A program made the position numbers and the translations under genes. 64,000 bases of DNA, taken from contig UBNQ01000022.1 of NCBI GenBank assembly GCA_900466875.1, positions 1 through 64,000 on the forward strand. The letters run 5' to 3'. Shown here in pieces: positions 56,545-64,000 of the stretch (position 1 is the first letter of the stretch; each line of letters begins with the position of its first letter). The stretch comes from Hyphomicrobiales bacterium. GTDB taxonomy: Bacteria > Pseudomonadota > Alphaproteobacteria > Rhizobiales > Rhizobiaceae. The notes beneath the pieces were generated by a model. That model made no database searches and was not told where the DNA came from. It saw only the letters and a program-made list of their open reading frames with translations.

Positions 56545-56805
56545 ATGAAGATCGATAGCGGCCTGAGTGGCTATCACTATCCGAACCGGACCGTGGACGT
56601 GGAGCGCACTTCTGAGGAAGCACCTCAGGTTACGGCGGCATCCGCGACGCGTTTTGCGGACGCATTGACAGGCAGCAGCACGCAGCTTTCAAGCTCGCTT
56701 GCAAGTGCGCTCTGGTCGATGGGAGCGGAAGAGGCAGGACCAAACCTTGGCGCAGCCGTTGCACCGCAAGCGTGGGTCCAGAACCTCTACCAGGAATTCG
56801 TCTGA
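56545..56805 (+). CDS. Small hypothetical protein downstream of a CtrA box
   Basis: This 86-residue protein (MKIDSGLSGYHYPNRTVDVERTSEEAPQVTAASATRFADALTG...) is polar and Ser/Ala-rich with no signal peptide and a hydrophobic C-terminal end (AWVQNLYQEFV). The SD is weak, so it may be read from a short or absent leader. Such short polar proteins resemble flagellar or polar accessory factors, but no family is recognised. It ends before a terminator hairpin. Confidence 0.6.
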   Translation: MKIDSGLSGYHYPNRTVDVERTSEEAPQVTAASATRFADALTGSSTQLSSSLASALWSMGAEEAGPNLGAAVAPQAWVQNLYQEFV

Positions 56806-56829
56806 CCGACGTAACGTCACAGCAGATAT

Positions 56830-56867
56830 GAAGGCCCGAAACCGGCGACGGTTTTCGGGCCTTTTTC
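56830..56867 (+). terminator. Rho-independent terminator
   Basis: AAGGCCCGAAACC pairs with GGTTTTCGGGCC (one bulged base) followed by TTTTT, just after the small gene at 56545-56805. Confidence 0.75.
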
Positions 56868-56937
56868 CATTTTGCATGAAGCAGGCCGCATGTCTTTTGC
56901 GCAAGCTACGCAGCCTTGCGAAACATGCCCTGAACGG

Positions 56938-57909
56938 TCATCCGAGCGCCGTCACCTCGACCGTCACATGCGACAGGCCGGGAATGGCGCTGAGCTTTTC
57001 CTTGTAGGATGACGGTGCTTTCGGAGCGGTCGTGGCGACCGAAACGATCGCCGCATTGTGCCCCGGTCCGAGCTGCCAGACATGCAGGTCCATGACGGTA
57101 TCGTCCGGAGTTTCCATCAGCTTGCGGATCCTGCCGGCCAGATCGCCGTCATCCGGCTGCGCATCGAGCAACACGCACGACGTGGCGCGGACGAGCCCGA
57201 AGGACCAGCGCGCGATGACGATACCGCCGACGATGCCCATGATCGGGTCCAGCGCATTCCAGCCGTAAAGCCGGCCGAGAATCAGGGCGGCAATCGCAAG
57301 CACCGAGGTGAGCGCGTCGGCGAGGACGTGCAGATAGGCCGCGCGGAGATTATTGTCTTCGGTGCCGCCATGCGCGCGATCTCCCGCATGGGCGTGGCTG
57401 CCATGGTGTCCATGATGACCGTGATGTCCATGGTGACCGCCGTGATGATGATCGTGGTCGTCGCGCAGCAGCCAGGCGCTGAGGAGGTTGACAGCCAGTC
57501 CGACGACGGCAACGAGGATCGCCTGGTCGAAATCGATGGCGACCGGATTGGCCAGGCGGACAAAACTTTCCCAGGCGATGAACAGCGCCACCAGCGCCAG
57601 CACCACGGCGCTGGCGAAACCAGCGAGATCACCCAATTTGCCGGTGCCGAATGTGTAACGCGGGTTCCTGGCATTGCGCCTTGCATACATGTAGGCCAGC
57701 GCCGAGATCAGCATGGCCCCGGCATGGGTGGACATGTGCCAGCCGTCCGCCGTCAGCGCCATGGAGCCGAAGATCGATCCGGCGACGATTTCCGCCACCA
57801 TCATCGAGGCGGTGAGCGCGATGACCAGCCACACTTTCCGCTCGTTGCGCTCGTGATCCGCACCGAGGAACACGTGCTCGTGCTTCAGACTATCGATACC
57901 GTTTGCCAT
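56938..57909 (-). CDS. dmeF: Co2+/Ni2+ cation diffusion facilitator DmeF
   Basis: This 323-residue protein matches DmeF: HEHVFLGADHERNERKVWLVIALTASMMVAEIVAGSIFGSMALTADGWHMSTHAGAM, where the TM2 H/D residues form the transport site. It has six TM segments, a His-rich loop (DDHDHHHGGHHGHHGHHGHH) between TM4 and TM5, VLADALTSVLAI in TM5, and a C-terminal cytoplasmic domain. It exports cobalt/nickel. GGAG lies six bases before the ATG at 57909; the frame upstream opens with TTG. It is in an operon with dmeR. Confidence 0.93.
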   Translation of the reverse strand: MANGIDSLKHEHVFLGADHERNERKVWLVIALTASMMVAEIVAGSIFGSMALTADGWHMSTHAGAMLISALAYMYARRNARNPRYTFGTGKLGDLAGFASAVVLALVALFIAWESFVRLANPVAIDFDQAILVAVVGLAVNLLSAWLLRDDHDHHHGGHHGHHGHHGHHGSHAHAGDRAHGGTEDNNLRAAYLHVLADALTSVLAIAALILGRLYGWNALDPIMGIVGGIVIARWSFGLVRATSCVLLDAQPDDGDLAGRIRKLMETPDDTVMDLHVWQLGPGHNAAIVSVATTAPKAPSSYKEKLSAIPGLSHVTVEVTALG

Positions 57910-57971
57910 GCCAAGCTCCATTTCCAACCATCAACCGGCCAAAGCCGCTTTCGAACATCGCGCGATCAGCC

Positions 57972-58244
57972 TCACCGGATATAGGTTCGCAGGACATCGG
58001 CGAGCTCTGAGGCTGCCTTTTCCCGTTCGGCATCACCTTGCGCATGGACGACATGTTCGTGCAGGTGCCCCTCGATGACCTCGCCGGTCAGCCCCGCCAG
58101 CGCACCGCGAATGGACGCCAGAAGCTGCAGGACATCGCCACAGGGGGCTTCCGCCTCCAGCGCACGCTCGACCGCTTCCATCTGCCCCTTCATACGGCGC
58201 ACGCGCGCCAGAAGTTTTGCCTTGTCCCGAATGGTGTGCGACAC
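57972..58244 (-). CDS. dmeR: Metal-responsive repressor DmeR (RcnR/CsoR family)
   Basis: This 90-residue all-helical protein begins SHTIRDKAKLLARVRRMKGQMEAVERALE, with the conserved His2-like start, and has the metal Cys in EAPCGDVLQLLASIRGAL and His residues in IEGHLHEHVVH, the RcnR-type ligand set for Co/Ni. The GTG at 58244 has GGAG six bases upstream; the TTG further upstream lies inside that SD. It should release the operator at 58258-58281 when loaded with cobalt or nickel. Confidence 0.92.
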   Translation of the reverse strand: MSHTIRDKAKLLARVRRMKGQMEAVERALEAEAPCGDVLQLLASIRGALAGLTGEVIEGHLHEHVVHAQGDAEREKAASELADVLRTYIR

Positions 58245-58257
58245 ATTCCACTCCAAT

Positions 58258-58281
58258 TATAGTATAGGGGGGTATACTATA
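58258..58281. promoter_or_regulatory. DmeR operator
   Basis: TATAGTATA (58258-58266), GGGGGG (58267-58272), TATACTATA (58273-58281): perfect arms flanking six G. This is the known dmeRF-promoter motif of alphaproteobacteria (AT-rich arms around a C/G run). It is 14 bases upstream of the dmeR start. Confidence 0.88.
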
Positions 58282-58392
58282 TGCATTTTCGCCCGACGCA
58301 ATCCATAACGCGCGTCTCTCCCGCGCATCCGCCTCTAGCTCCGGGCAAGCCCGATTTTATAATCATGAGTCAGAAAAAATAAGGAGACTGCC

Positions 58393-58905
58393 ATGTTGGT
58401 TACGTCGAGTTCCGGTTCCAATTCCTACGCAGGCACGACCGAAAAATCCGCCAAGCGCGGCACGGAGATGTTCGTTCTCGCTGAAAACCCGCAGGAACGC
58501 GGCGACTACAGCCAAAGCAGCACGCCGGTCAGCGAAAGCACGTCATTCAGCGCCAAACTGGCCAGCATGTTCCTGGTTCCGGAACGCCCAGAGGTCGAGA
58601 AAGACAAGGCCAGCCTCGATACCGATACGCTCAGCCAGTACGAAAGTGAGTTCCTGGAGCTTGCCGACAAAACCTTCGCCGAGCGGATTCGCGATCAGTA
58701 TCTGAAAGACCATGGCCTCAGCGAAGAAGACGTCGATGCGATGTCGCCGGAGGAACGCGAGGCGCTGGAAACCGAGATCGCCAATGCCATACTTGAAGCC
58801 ATGGGTGTGAACGAGCAGACACAGACGATCGCAATCACCCTCAACGTCCCGACCGCCGAACAGTTTATCGCCAACAGCGCCAAAGACGAGACAACGGAGC
58901 GGTAA
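58393..58905 (+). CDS. Hypothetical protein, 170 residues
   Basis: AAGGAG precedes the ATG. The Ser/Thr-rich N-terminus looks disordered; residues ~75-130 are helical and acidic (YESEFLELADKTFAERIRDQYLKDHGLSEEDVDAMSPEEREALETEIANAIL). No signal peptide and no known family. It lies divergent from dmeR and upstream of a MerR gene. Confidence 0.65.
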   Translation: MLVTSSSGSNSYAGTTEKSAKRGTEMFVLAENPQERGDYSQSSTPVSESTSFSAKLASMFLVPERPEVEKDKASLDTDTLSQYESEFLELADKTFAERIRDQYLKDHGLSEEDVDAMSPEEREALETEIANAILEAMGVNEQTQTIAITLNVPTAEQFIANSAKDETTER

Positions 58906-59008
58906 CCATATCTCGGAAGGATAAGGTTCCGACGTGCGGACACATGGCCTTGAACAACAAGGGATCGCCGACTAGATATCTCCAGAGACTATAGGTTTGG
59001 AGCGCATC

Positions 59009-59425
59009 ATGCTGTCGATCGGCGATCTTTCAAAGCGGACGGGCGTCAAGGTGCCGACCATCCGTTACTATGAGCAGATGGGTCTGCTTGCCGCGGCCGA
59101 ACGTTCGGAGGGCAACCAGCGGCGCTACGCGCGGCAGGATCTCGAACGCCTTGCCTTCATCCGCCACGCGCGCGACCTGGGGCTCGACATTTCCGCCATC
59201 CGCGAGCTGATCGCGCTCAGCCAGCATCCGCACCAGCCTTGCGGCAATGTCGACCGGATCGCCGCCGACCACCTGAAAAGCGTGCGCGACAAGATCGAGA
59301 AACTGAAGAAGCTCGAAGAGGAGCTGGAACGCATCGTCACCCGCTGCGACGGCGACCATTCCATCGAGGACTGCTACGTGATCCGCTCACTCTCCGACCA
59401 CGGGCTTTGCGACAGCGAACATTGA
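59009..59425 (+). CDS. MerR-family regulator, metal-sensing type
   Basis: This 138-residue protein has an N-terminal MerR HTH (SIGDLSKRTGVKVPTIRYYEQMGLL), a long coiled dimer helix (VRDKIEKLKKLEEELERIV), and Cys residues in HQPCGNVDRI and a C-terminal loop TRCDGDHSIEDCYVIRSLSDHGLC, as in ZntR/PbrR/CadR-like sensors. GGAG precedes the ATG at 59009. No metal transporter is adjacent downstream, so the target is elsewhere or is the gene itself. Confidence 0.87.
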   Translation: MLSIGDLSKRTGVKVPTIRYYEQMGLLAAAERSEGNQRRYARQDLERLAFIRHARDLGLDISAIRELIALSQHPHQPCGNVDRIAADHLKSVRDKIEKLKKLEEELERIVTRCDGDHSIEDCYVIRSLSDHGLCDSEH

Positions 59426-59479
59426 ACGGAAACAATCCGCCGGTATAGACGATGGTCATGGCCGCAGAACGGATTGATC

Positions 59480-60451
59480 ATGGCCCGTCTCTTTCCGCAT
59501 TCAACGCCTTACCATACCGGGTTTCTTGATCGAGCGGACGGCAATCGCATCTTCTTTGCGCTATCCGGCAATCCTCAGGGAAAACCGGTGCTGCTGCTGC
59601 ATGGCGGGCCGGGTTCGGGAGTTTCAGAATGCGCCCGGCGGCACTTCGATCCCGCCGTCTGGCACCTCATCCAGTTCGACCAGCGCGGATGCGGCAAGAG
59701 CACACCGAGTGCTGCGGATTTTGCCAACACGCTGAGCGACAACACGACGGATCATCTGCTTGAGGATATCGAAGCGCTGCGGGACATGCTGGGCGTTGGC
59801 CGGTGGCTGGTATTCGGAACATCCTGGGGCGCAACACTGGGTCTCGTTTATGCGCAGGCTTTTCCGCTTCAGACGCAAGGTATCGTGCTGGCTGGCGTGA
59901 CCACAACCCGTTGGCAGGAGATCAATTGGCTTTACAACGGCATGCGCCTCTTTTTGCCGGAAGCACATCGGCGTTTCATCGCCGCTATCCCGGGGCATCT
60001 ACGCGACTTGCATCCGGTGGCAGCCTATCACGCACTGCTCAATGACAGCGACCCGGGCGTGCGGAGGAAGGCGGCGTTCGACTGGCATCTCTGGGAAGCA
60101 GGGTCGATTTCGGCTGAAACGCAGAATGGCGTGGCCGACTTGCCGGAACGCTGGCGGGATCCGGTTTTCACGCTGGCCCGTGCCCGGCTCTGTGCTCATT
60201 ACTTCCAGCATCGGGCGTGGCTCGACGACCGGCAGATCATCGATAACGCAGCGAGGCTGGACAACATCCCCGGCGTGCTGGTTCAAGGCCGGCTCGACCT
60301 GCAGGGGCCGCCGACGACGGCCTACGAGCTTTCGCAGGCATGGCCGGCAAGCAAGCTGGTCATGGTCGACGAGGCCGGACACTCGACAGGAGACCGGGGA
60401 ATGGCTGAGGCGATCATGACTGCGGTCGACCGGTTCGCAAAGACGGCTTGA
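59480..60451 (+). CDS. pip: Prolyl aminopeptidase (proline iminopeptidase)
   Basis: This 323-residue alpha/beta hydrolase of family S33 has the oxyanion motif HGGPGSG, FDQRGCGKSTPSA, the catalytic Ser in VFGTSWGATLGLVYAQAFP, Asp in VQGRLDLQGPP and His in VDEAGHSTGD. It releases N-terminal proline from peptides in the cytosol. The Asp motif usually reads GRYD; here GRLD. The ATG at 59480 is used; the frame has an upstream TTG only. Confidence 0.92.
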   Translation: MARLFPHSTPYHTGFLDRADGNRIFFALSGNPQGKPVLLLHGGPGSGVSECARRHFDPAVWHLIQFDQRGCGKSTPSAADFANTLSDNTTDHLLEDIEALRDMLGVGRWLVFGTSWGATLGLVYAQAFPLQTQGIVLAGVTTTRWQEINWLYNGMRLFLPEAHRRFIAAIPGHLRDLHPVAAYHALLNDSDPGVRRKAAFDWHLWEAGSISAETQNGVADLPERWRDPVFTLARARLCAHYFQHRAWLDDRQIIDNAARLDNIPGVLVQGRLDLQGPPTTAYELSQAWPASKLVMVDEAGHSTGDRGMAEAIMTAVDRFAKTA

Positions 60452-60563
60452 CAACACCCGCCGACGAGCGCATGAGAGCTGTCATGATCGATATGCGCAC
60501 AACCACCGCCGCAGTATATTTTTGGGCCTACCTGTAAAGGGCGGCTCGACAGATCATCATGTC

Positions 60564-60590
60564 AACAAGCCGCCGTCAGGCGGCTTTGTT
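60564..60590 (+). terminator. Terminator-like hairpin after pip
   Basis: AACAAGCCGCC pairs with GGCGGCTTTGTT around GTCA; the 3' side is only partly T-rich. About 110 bases after the pip stop. Confidence 0.55.
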
Positions 60591-60636
60591 GTTTCAGACG
60601 GCACCTGACGGCACCATTAGACCAAAGGATGCCGAA

Positions 60637-61137
60637 ATGTCCCAAGCTCTTCTCGAAGACAGCGAAATATCCCTGCCCCGCCCGGCCGTACTGACCATCC
60701 GTCACGCCAAGCGGCATGACCTGCCGGAACTCAACGCGATGATCGCGGCGCTCGCCGCACATCATCACGACGCCTCTGCCATGACGCCCGACATTCTCGA
60801 ACGCGACCTGTTCGGCGACCGGCCCTGGATCACCGTCCTCGTGGCCGATACCGGCTCGGACCTGATCGGCTACGCCATTCTCGTGCCGCTCTACCGCGCC
60901 CAGGAAGGTGCGCGCGGCATGGACCTGCACCATCTCTTCGTGCGCGACGGCCAGCGCGGCCACGGCATCGGCCAGCACCTCGTCGCCCGCGCCCGCGATA
61001 TCGCCAGAAATGCAGGCTGCGGCTACCTTTCGGTCAGCGCAACCACCGGCAATTCGGCAGCCCACCGGTTCTACGAACATATGGAATTCAAGCCGCGGCC
61101 GGTCACCGGCATGCGCTATACACAAGCGCTCACCTGA
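60637..61137 (+). CDS. GNAT-family N-acetyltransferase
   Basis: This 166-residue protein has motif A in LHHLFVRDGQRGHGIGQHLVARARDIA and motif B in GNSAAHRFYEHMEFKP, with GNAT beta1 at VLTIRHAKRHDLPELNAMI. AGGA precedes the ATG at 60637. It lies 43 bases upstream of the DJ-1/PfpI gene on the same strand, probably one transcript. Substrate unknown. Confidence 0.85.
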   Translation: MSQALLEDSEISLPRPAVLTIRHAKRHDLPELNAMIAALAAHHHDASAMTPDILERDLFGDRPWITVLVADTGSDLIGYAILVPLYRAQEGARGMDLHHLFVRDGQRGHGIGQHLVARARDIARNAGCGYLSVSATTGNSAAHRFYEHMEFKPRPVTGMRYTQALT

Positions 61138-61180
61138 GCGCATAATCTCGCCGCAGACCTGCCCGAGGAGGACGACAAGC

Positions 61181-61750
61181 ATGACAGCGATCGTGGTGGT
61201 GCTCACGCCGGAATTCGCCGATTGGGAATGCGCGCTGCTGATGGCCGTGGCGCGCAGCTATCTCGGCGTGACGGTGAAGACTGCGACAGAAGACGGCCGT
61301 CCCGTGACCTCGATGGGCGGGCTGAACGTCACGCCGGACCTTTCCTATGCGCAGGTCAGGCCGGAGGATTTCGACGCGATCGTGGTGCCGGGCGGGCTTG
61401 CCTGGGAAAAGCAGGTCGTGCCCGAAGGCCTGCATGATCTCGTCCGGTCGTTCCGCAATGCCGGGAAAATGGCCGCCGGGATCTGCGCCGCCGCCAGCAT
61501 GCTGGCCGGCGCGGGAGTGCTCAACGACGTCAAACACACCGGCAACCGGCTCGGCTCACACCAAGCATATCCCGATTACGCCGGTTCGGAGCTTTACATC
61601 GACGGACCGAAGGCTGTGCTTTCCAACGGCATGGTGACGGCGGCCGGGACAGCGCCCTTCACGTTCACGGTCGAAGTGCTGAAAGGCCTCGGATTGTGGG
61701 ACGCCACGGCGCAAGAGGAGCTTTTGCCGTTTTCGGCGGAGCATCGATAG
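61181..61750 (+). CDS. DJ-1/PfpI family protein
   Basis: This 189-residue protein begins TAIVVVLTPEFADWECALLMA and has the nucleophile elbow AAGICAAASMLAGAGVL with Cys, as in DJ-1/PfpI and YajL-type deglycases. GGAGG lies before the ATG. It may be a protease-like hydrolase, a glyoxalase/deglycase or an amidotransferase-like protein; the oligomer and chemistry cannot be read here. It follows a GNAT gene. Confidence 0.86.
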   Translation: MTAIVVVLTPEFADWECALLMAVARSYLGVTVKTATEDGRPVTSMGGLNVTPDLSYAQVRPEDFDAIVVPGGLAWEKQVVPEGLHDLVRSFRNAGKMAAGICAAASMLAGAGVLNDVKHTGNRLGSHQAYPDYAGSELYIDGPKAVLSNGMVTAAGTAPFTFTVEVLKGLGLWDATAQEELLPFSAEHR

Positions 61751-61766
61751 AGACGCTTTCGGAACT

Positions 61767-62135
61767 TCACTCGCCCGCCGGATCGATGGCGCTCAGTACC
61801 CGGGCGACGATCTCGTCCATCGTGTCGCGATCAAGCGTTTCGATGAAACGGGCCGTTCGGTTCTGGATGCGTGCAGGTATGTCGAAGCTGCGCACCTGAT
61901 TGCAGACGGCAACCCCGTTCGTCTCGTGGCCCGAGATCGGGACGGCCAGTCCGGCGTTGCGGGTAAAGGCCCCGCCCGTCGTGATCGGCACGGTCATGCT
62001 CACACCCAAAGCGTTAATCTCGCGCGGCGTAATCACGACAAAACGATGCCGATCCTTCCTCTCGCGGCCTGCAACCGGATCGGGGTCGATCCAGAATACA
62101 TCGCCGCGACCTGGAATATTGCTGCGAACCGTCAC
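61767..62135 (-). CDS. MazF/PemK-family mRNA interferase toxin
   Basis: This 122-residue protein (GRGDVFWIDPDPVAGRERKDRHRFVVITPREINALGVSMTVPITTGG, NGVAVCNQVRSFDIPAR) has the PemK/ChpB fold, with catalytic-region Arg/Asp near GRGDVFW and the conserved Q-V-R-S. It cleaves mRNA at short sites. Its ATG overlaps the antitoxin stop by four bases. It converges with the DJ-1 gene. Confidence 0.9.
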   Translation of the reverse strand: MTVRSNIPGRGDVFWIDPDPVAGRERKDRHRFVVITPREINALGVSMTVPITTGGAFTRNAGLAVPISGHETNGVAVCNQVRSFDIPARIQNRTARFIETLDRDTMDEIVARVLSAIDPAGE

Positions 62136-62398
62136 GAGATTTCGTGCCCGACGGGATCGCCTTCCATGGCCCAGGCCAGTTCGGCATTGAGACCGGAGAC
62201 GATATCATTGCCTTCAAGCAGTTCACTGAGCTTGTAGCGCTTCTTCAGACCTCTGAGTGGCTTTACGACGAGATCGCCATTCAACATCTCAAGAGAAAGC
62301 TGGTCGCCGACTTCGAGCTGCATCATCTTCAAGATGGCCGGTGGAATGGTCACAACCGCCGCACCGCCCTGCCGTCTGATCTTCGTGGTTACCGTCAT
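62132..62398 (-). CDS. MazE/PemI-family antitoxin
   Basis: This 88-residue SpoVT-AbrB domain antitoxin has TTKIRRQGGAAVVTIPPAILKMMQLEVGDQLSLEMLNGDLVVKPL as the DNA-binding swapped-hairpin, then a toxin-binding tail. GAGGAG precedes the ATG. It should repress through the dyad at 62414-62431 and neutralise the toxin. Confidence 0.9.
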   Translation of the reverse strand: MTVTTKIRRQGGAAVVTIPPAILKMMQLEVGDQLSLEMLNGDLVVKPLRGLKKRYKLSELLEGNDIVSGLNAELAWAMEGDPVGHEIS

Positions 62399-62413
62399 GT
62401 CGCGCTCCTCGAT

Positions 62414-62431
62414 GTGCTACAAATATAGCAC
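62414..62431. promoter_or_regulatory. mazEF operator
   Basis: GTGCTA (62414-62419) and TAGCAC (62426-62431) are inverted arms around a 6-base AT spacer, 16 bases upstream of the antitoxin ATG; a typical AbrB-type site. Confidence 0.65.
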
Positions 62432-62455
62432 TTCGATTGCGCGACACAAGCGTCG

Positions 62456-63388
62456 TCACTGCGCCGGCACCGCCTTCAGATAAGCCGCAATCGCTTCCAG
62501 GTCTCCTTTCGGCAAGTGGGCCATGTTCTTCTGGACCTCGACCATCGAACCACCGGCGGAATCGTAGTCCGGGGTGAAGCCTGTCTCCAGATAGTTGACG
62601 ATATCGGCCTCGCTCCAGGAGGCGATCGGTCCTGACGAGGTGATGCCGGGGATAGTACCCTTGCCTTCGGGATTGGGGCCGCCGGCCAGCCATTTGCCGG
62701 TTTCGAAACCGCCGAGCGCGTTGCGCGGCGTGTGGCATTCGCCGCAATGGCCGGGTCCTTCGACGAGATACTGGCCGCGCCTTACCTTTGCATCGGCAGA
62801 GGCAAGTTCGACGCGGGGCGCTTCGCTGAAATAGAGGAATTTCCAGCCGCCGACCGCCATGCGGATGTTGAACGGAAACCCCATTTCATGCGGCGGCGCG
62901 ACATTGGCGCTTGCCGGCAAGGTCTTCAGATAGGCGAAGAGGTCGCCGATATCCTTCGGCGTCATGCGGGCATAGGAGCCATAGGGAAAGGACGGATAGA
63001 GATGTTCGCCTTTCGGCCCGACGCCACGGGTCATGGCATTGCCGAACTGAACCAGCGTCCAGTTGCCTATGCCGGCATTCGGATCGGGAGAAATGTTGGG
63101 GATGTGGAAGGTGCCGAACGGGCTTGGCAGCGCCCGCCCGCCGGACATCACCTTCAGCGCTTCGCCTTCTGCGCCGCTTGCGGCATGGCAGCTGGCGCAG
63201 CCGCCGGCCCAGAACAGGGTTTCGCCATGGGCCAGATCCGGCTCACCAAGATTGGCCCAGTGGTTTTCCGGATGCGGAGACGGTTTTGTCAGCGCCCATG
63301 CGGTCGCAGCCCCCAATGCAATCACCGCGACGCCAGCCGCCGCTATCTTCAACCAGGTCGAGGCCACGGCTTGTCTCCGGAAATCCAT
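62456..63388 (-). CDS. Diheme c-type cytochrome
   Basis: This 310-residue protein has an N-terminal uncleaved anchor or signal (WLKIAAAGVAVIALGAATAWAL) and two heme c motifs, CASCH (~residue 66) and CGECH (~residue 217), with methionine-rich axial regions (MSGGRALPSPFG, NPEGKGTIPG). It transfers electrons in the periplasm, as in dehydrogenase-associated cytochromes. It lies 61 bases downstream of the cytochrome c' gene on the same strand and likely forms an operon. No dehydrogenase gene is in view. Confidence 0.88.
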   Translation of the reverse strand: MDFRRQAVASTWLKIAAAGVAVIALGAATAWALTKPSPHPENHWANLGEPDLAHGETLFWAGGCASCHAASGAEGEALKVMSGGRALPSPFGTFHIPNISPDPNAGIGNWTLVQFGNAMTRGVGPKGEHLYPSFPYGSYARMTPKDIGDLFAYLKTLPASANVAPPHEMGFPFNIRMAVGGWKFLYFSEAPRVELASADAKVRRGQYLVEGPGHCGECHTPRNALGGFETGKWLAGGPNPEGKGTIPGITSSGPIASWSEADIVNYLETGFTPDYDSAGGSMVEVQKNMAHLPKGDLEAIAAYLKAVPAQ

Positions 63389-63449
63389 CCTGCAGGTTCA
63401 TGACGGAAAGCCGCACGGATAAGGGCGCGCGGCTTTCCAAAACCGTTTT

Positions 63450-63890
63450 TTAGCGCTTCAGGCGATAGGTCTGGTGGCAGGTGCCGCAGTTTGCGCCGAG
63501 CGTCTTCATCGCTTCGGCCACGCCCGCCTGATCCGCCGGCATGGAGGCCAGAACCGTATCGGCATCGCTGCCGAGCTTCAGGGACTTGGCCTTGAAGTCC
63601 TCCATATTGTCCCAGATTGCCGGGGCGGCTGCGGAATTGACTTCGGAACCGGCCGGGAACTGCTCCGGAAAGGCCTTCATATCCGTGCTGATCGCCGTCA
63701 GTGCGGCCTTCACGGTTTCGGCGTCATAGGGCTTTTCACCCTTGGCGATCGCACCGAGCGCGCCCATGGAGGCACCGACCTGCTTCATCATCTGCTCGCG
63801 CTTGGCGACAGGATTGTCCTGAGCGACGGCTGCAGCCGCCAAGCCAAGACAGAGTGCGGCGGCGGTGATGGCGGTCATCCTGATCTTCAT
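63450..63890 (-). CDS. Cytochrome c' (class II)
   Basis: This 146-residue protein has a signal peptide (MKIRMTAITAAALCLGLAAAAVAQ) and a four-helix bundle with the single heme motif CGTCH near the C-terminus (GANCGTCHQTYRLKR), the reverse of class I cytochromes. Family members bind NO or act in denitrification-related stress. The ATG at 63890 is used, as the codon before it is TTG; GGAG lies upstream. Confidence 0.92.
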   Translation of the reverse strand: MKIRMTAITAAALCLGLAAAAVAQDNPVAKREQMMKQVGASMGALGAIAKGEKPYDAETVKAALTAISTDMKAFPEQFPAGSEVNSAAAPAIWDNMEDFKAKSLKLGSDADTVLASMPADQAGVAEAMKTLGANCGTCHQTYRLKR

Positions 63891-64000
63891 CAAACATTCT
63901 CCTCGTTGCGTGGCCAGCCCAGCCGACGATCTACGAGGGGGATATTGGACCGCCTTATCCGTTTGAAAGAAATCACGTTCCCGTCAGGGCCGAGAAATAC

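Noticed and set aside
57405-57460. Short tandem GHH/CAT-type repeat mistaken for a CRISPR-like array
   Set aside because: It encodes the His-rich loop of DmeF; units are codon-scale, with no spacers.

Overview
The window looks like chromosomal DNA of an alphaproteobacterium of the Rhizobiaceae (Rhizobium / Agrobacterium / Neorhizobium group; genus not resolved). The evidence is high GC, a MucR/Ros regulator, an ActP/HmrR-type copper locus, a DmeR-DmeF locus with its typical poly-G palindrome, Rhizobiales-restricted families (DUF930, DUF1491, DUF5330, DUF6456, SyrA/ExoX-like), Omp31/RopB-like outer-membrane protein, RIME-like intergenic repeats, CtrA-type boxes and REP-like GC-rich palindromes. 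I saw no rRNA, tRNA, CRISPR array, prophage or complete insertion sequence. The genes are mostly housekeeping, transport, stress and small regulatory units in short operons.

Layout. 0-4.4 kb: a NitT/TauT-type solute-binding protein, a 29-residue membrane peptide, an ExoX-like protein, then an ankyrin / YkgJ / unknown segment bracketed by two direct ~102-bp RIME-like repeats, and cspA. 4.8-13.3 kb: a DMT exporter divergent from a MocR regulator, an MFS exporter divergent from SoxR across a SoxR box, an Omp31-like porin, a GNAT, a small P-loop kinase and a second DMT exporter. 13.5-16.5 kb: VOC, lipoprotein, two abutting GNATs, NudI. 16.5-19.8 kb: copA-cueR-copZ, transcribed leftward from a textbook CueR promoter; copA carries an in-frame GC-rich palindromic repeat. 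19.8-26.3 kb: LuxR-type regulator, UPF0260 protein, class A penicillin-binding protein, higBA and a DUF1214/DUF1254 pair.

27-33.5 kb: a DUF2336-like protein, DUF1491, an orphan Orc1/Cdc6-like AAA ATPase, and a sensor histidine kinase overlapping a peptidoglycan-binding membrane protein, divergent from a DUF5330 protein. 33.6-42.5 kb: quinone-oxidoreductase plus ABM monooxygenase under a divergent LysR, nhaA, sufE, a DUF6456 protein coupled to a DnaA-domain-IV-like protein, mucR, msrB and a bestrophin. 42.6-50.5 kb: beta-carbonic anhydrase, aldose epimerase, SDR/LysR pair, cupin, parDE, GNAT, hemolysin III, Usp and VOC proteins. 50.6-56.2 kb: AI-2E transporter, FAD oxidoreductase, DUF930, a pair of tiny membrane proteins and oligopeptidase B. 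56.5-64 kb: a CtrA-box-preceded small protein, dmeRF, a MerR regulator, prolyl aminopeptidase, GNAT, DJ-1/PfpI protein, mazEF, and a diheme cytochrome c with a cytochrome c'.

Themes are metal and redox homeostasis (CopA/CueR/CopZ, DmeRF, SoxR, MsrB, SufE), envelope and cell cycle (PBP1, sensor kinase + PG-binding protein, CtrA boxes, DnaA-like protein next to MucR), and three separate type II toxin-antitoxin modules. I did not find a clear multi-gene novel defence or metabolic system. The items most worth following are the repeat inside copA, the orphan AAA ATPase with its own palindrome, the DnaA-IV-like/DUF6456 pair, and the CtrA-box-linked small genes. Functional calls rest on motif recognition by eye; no database search was run.
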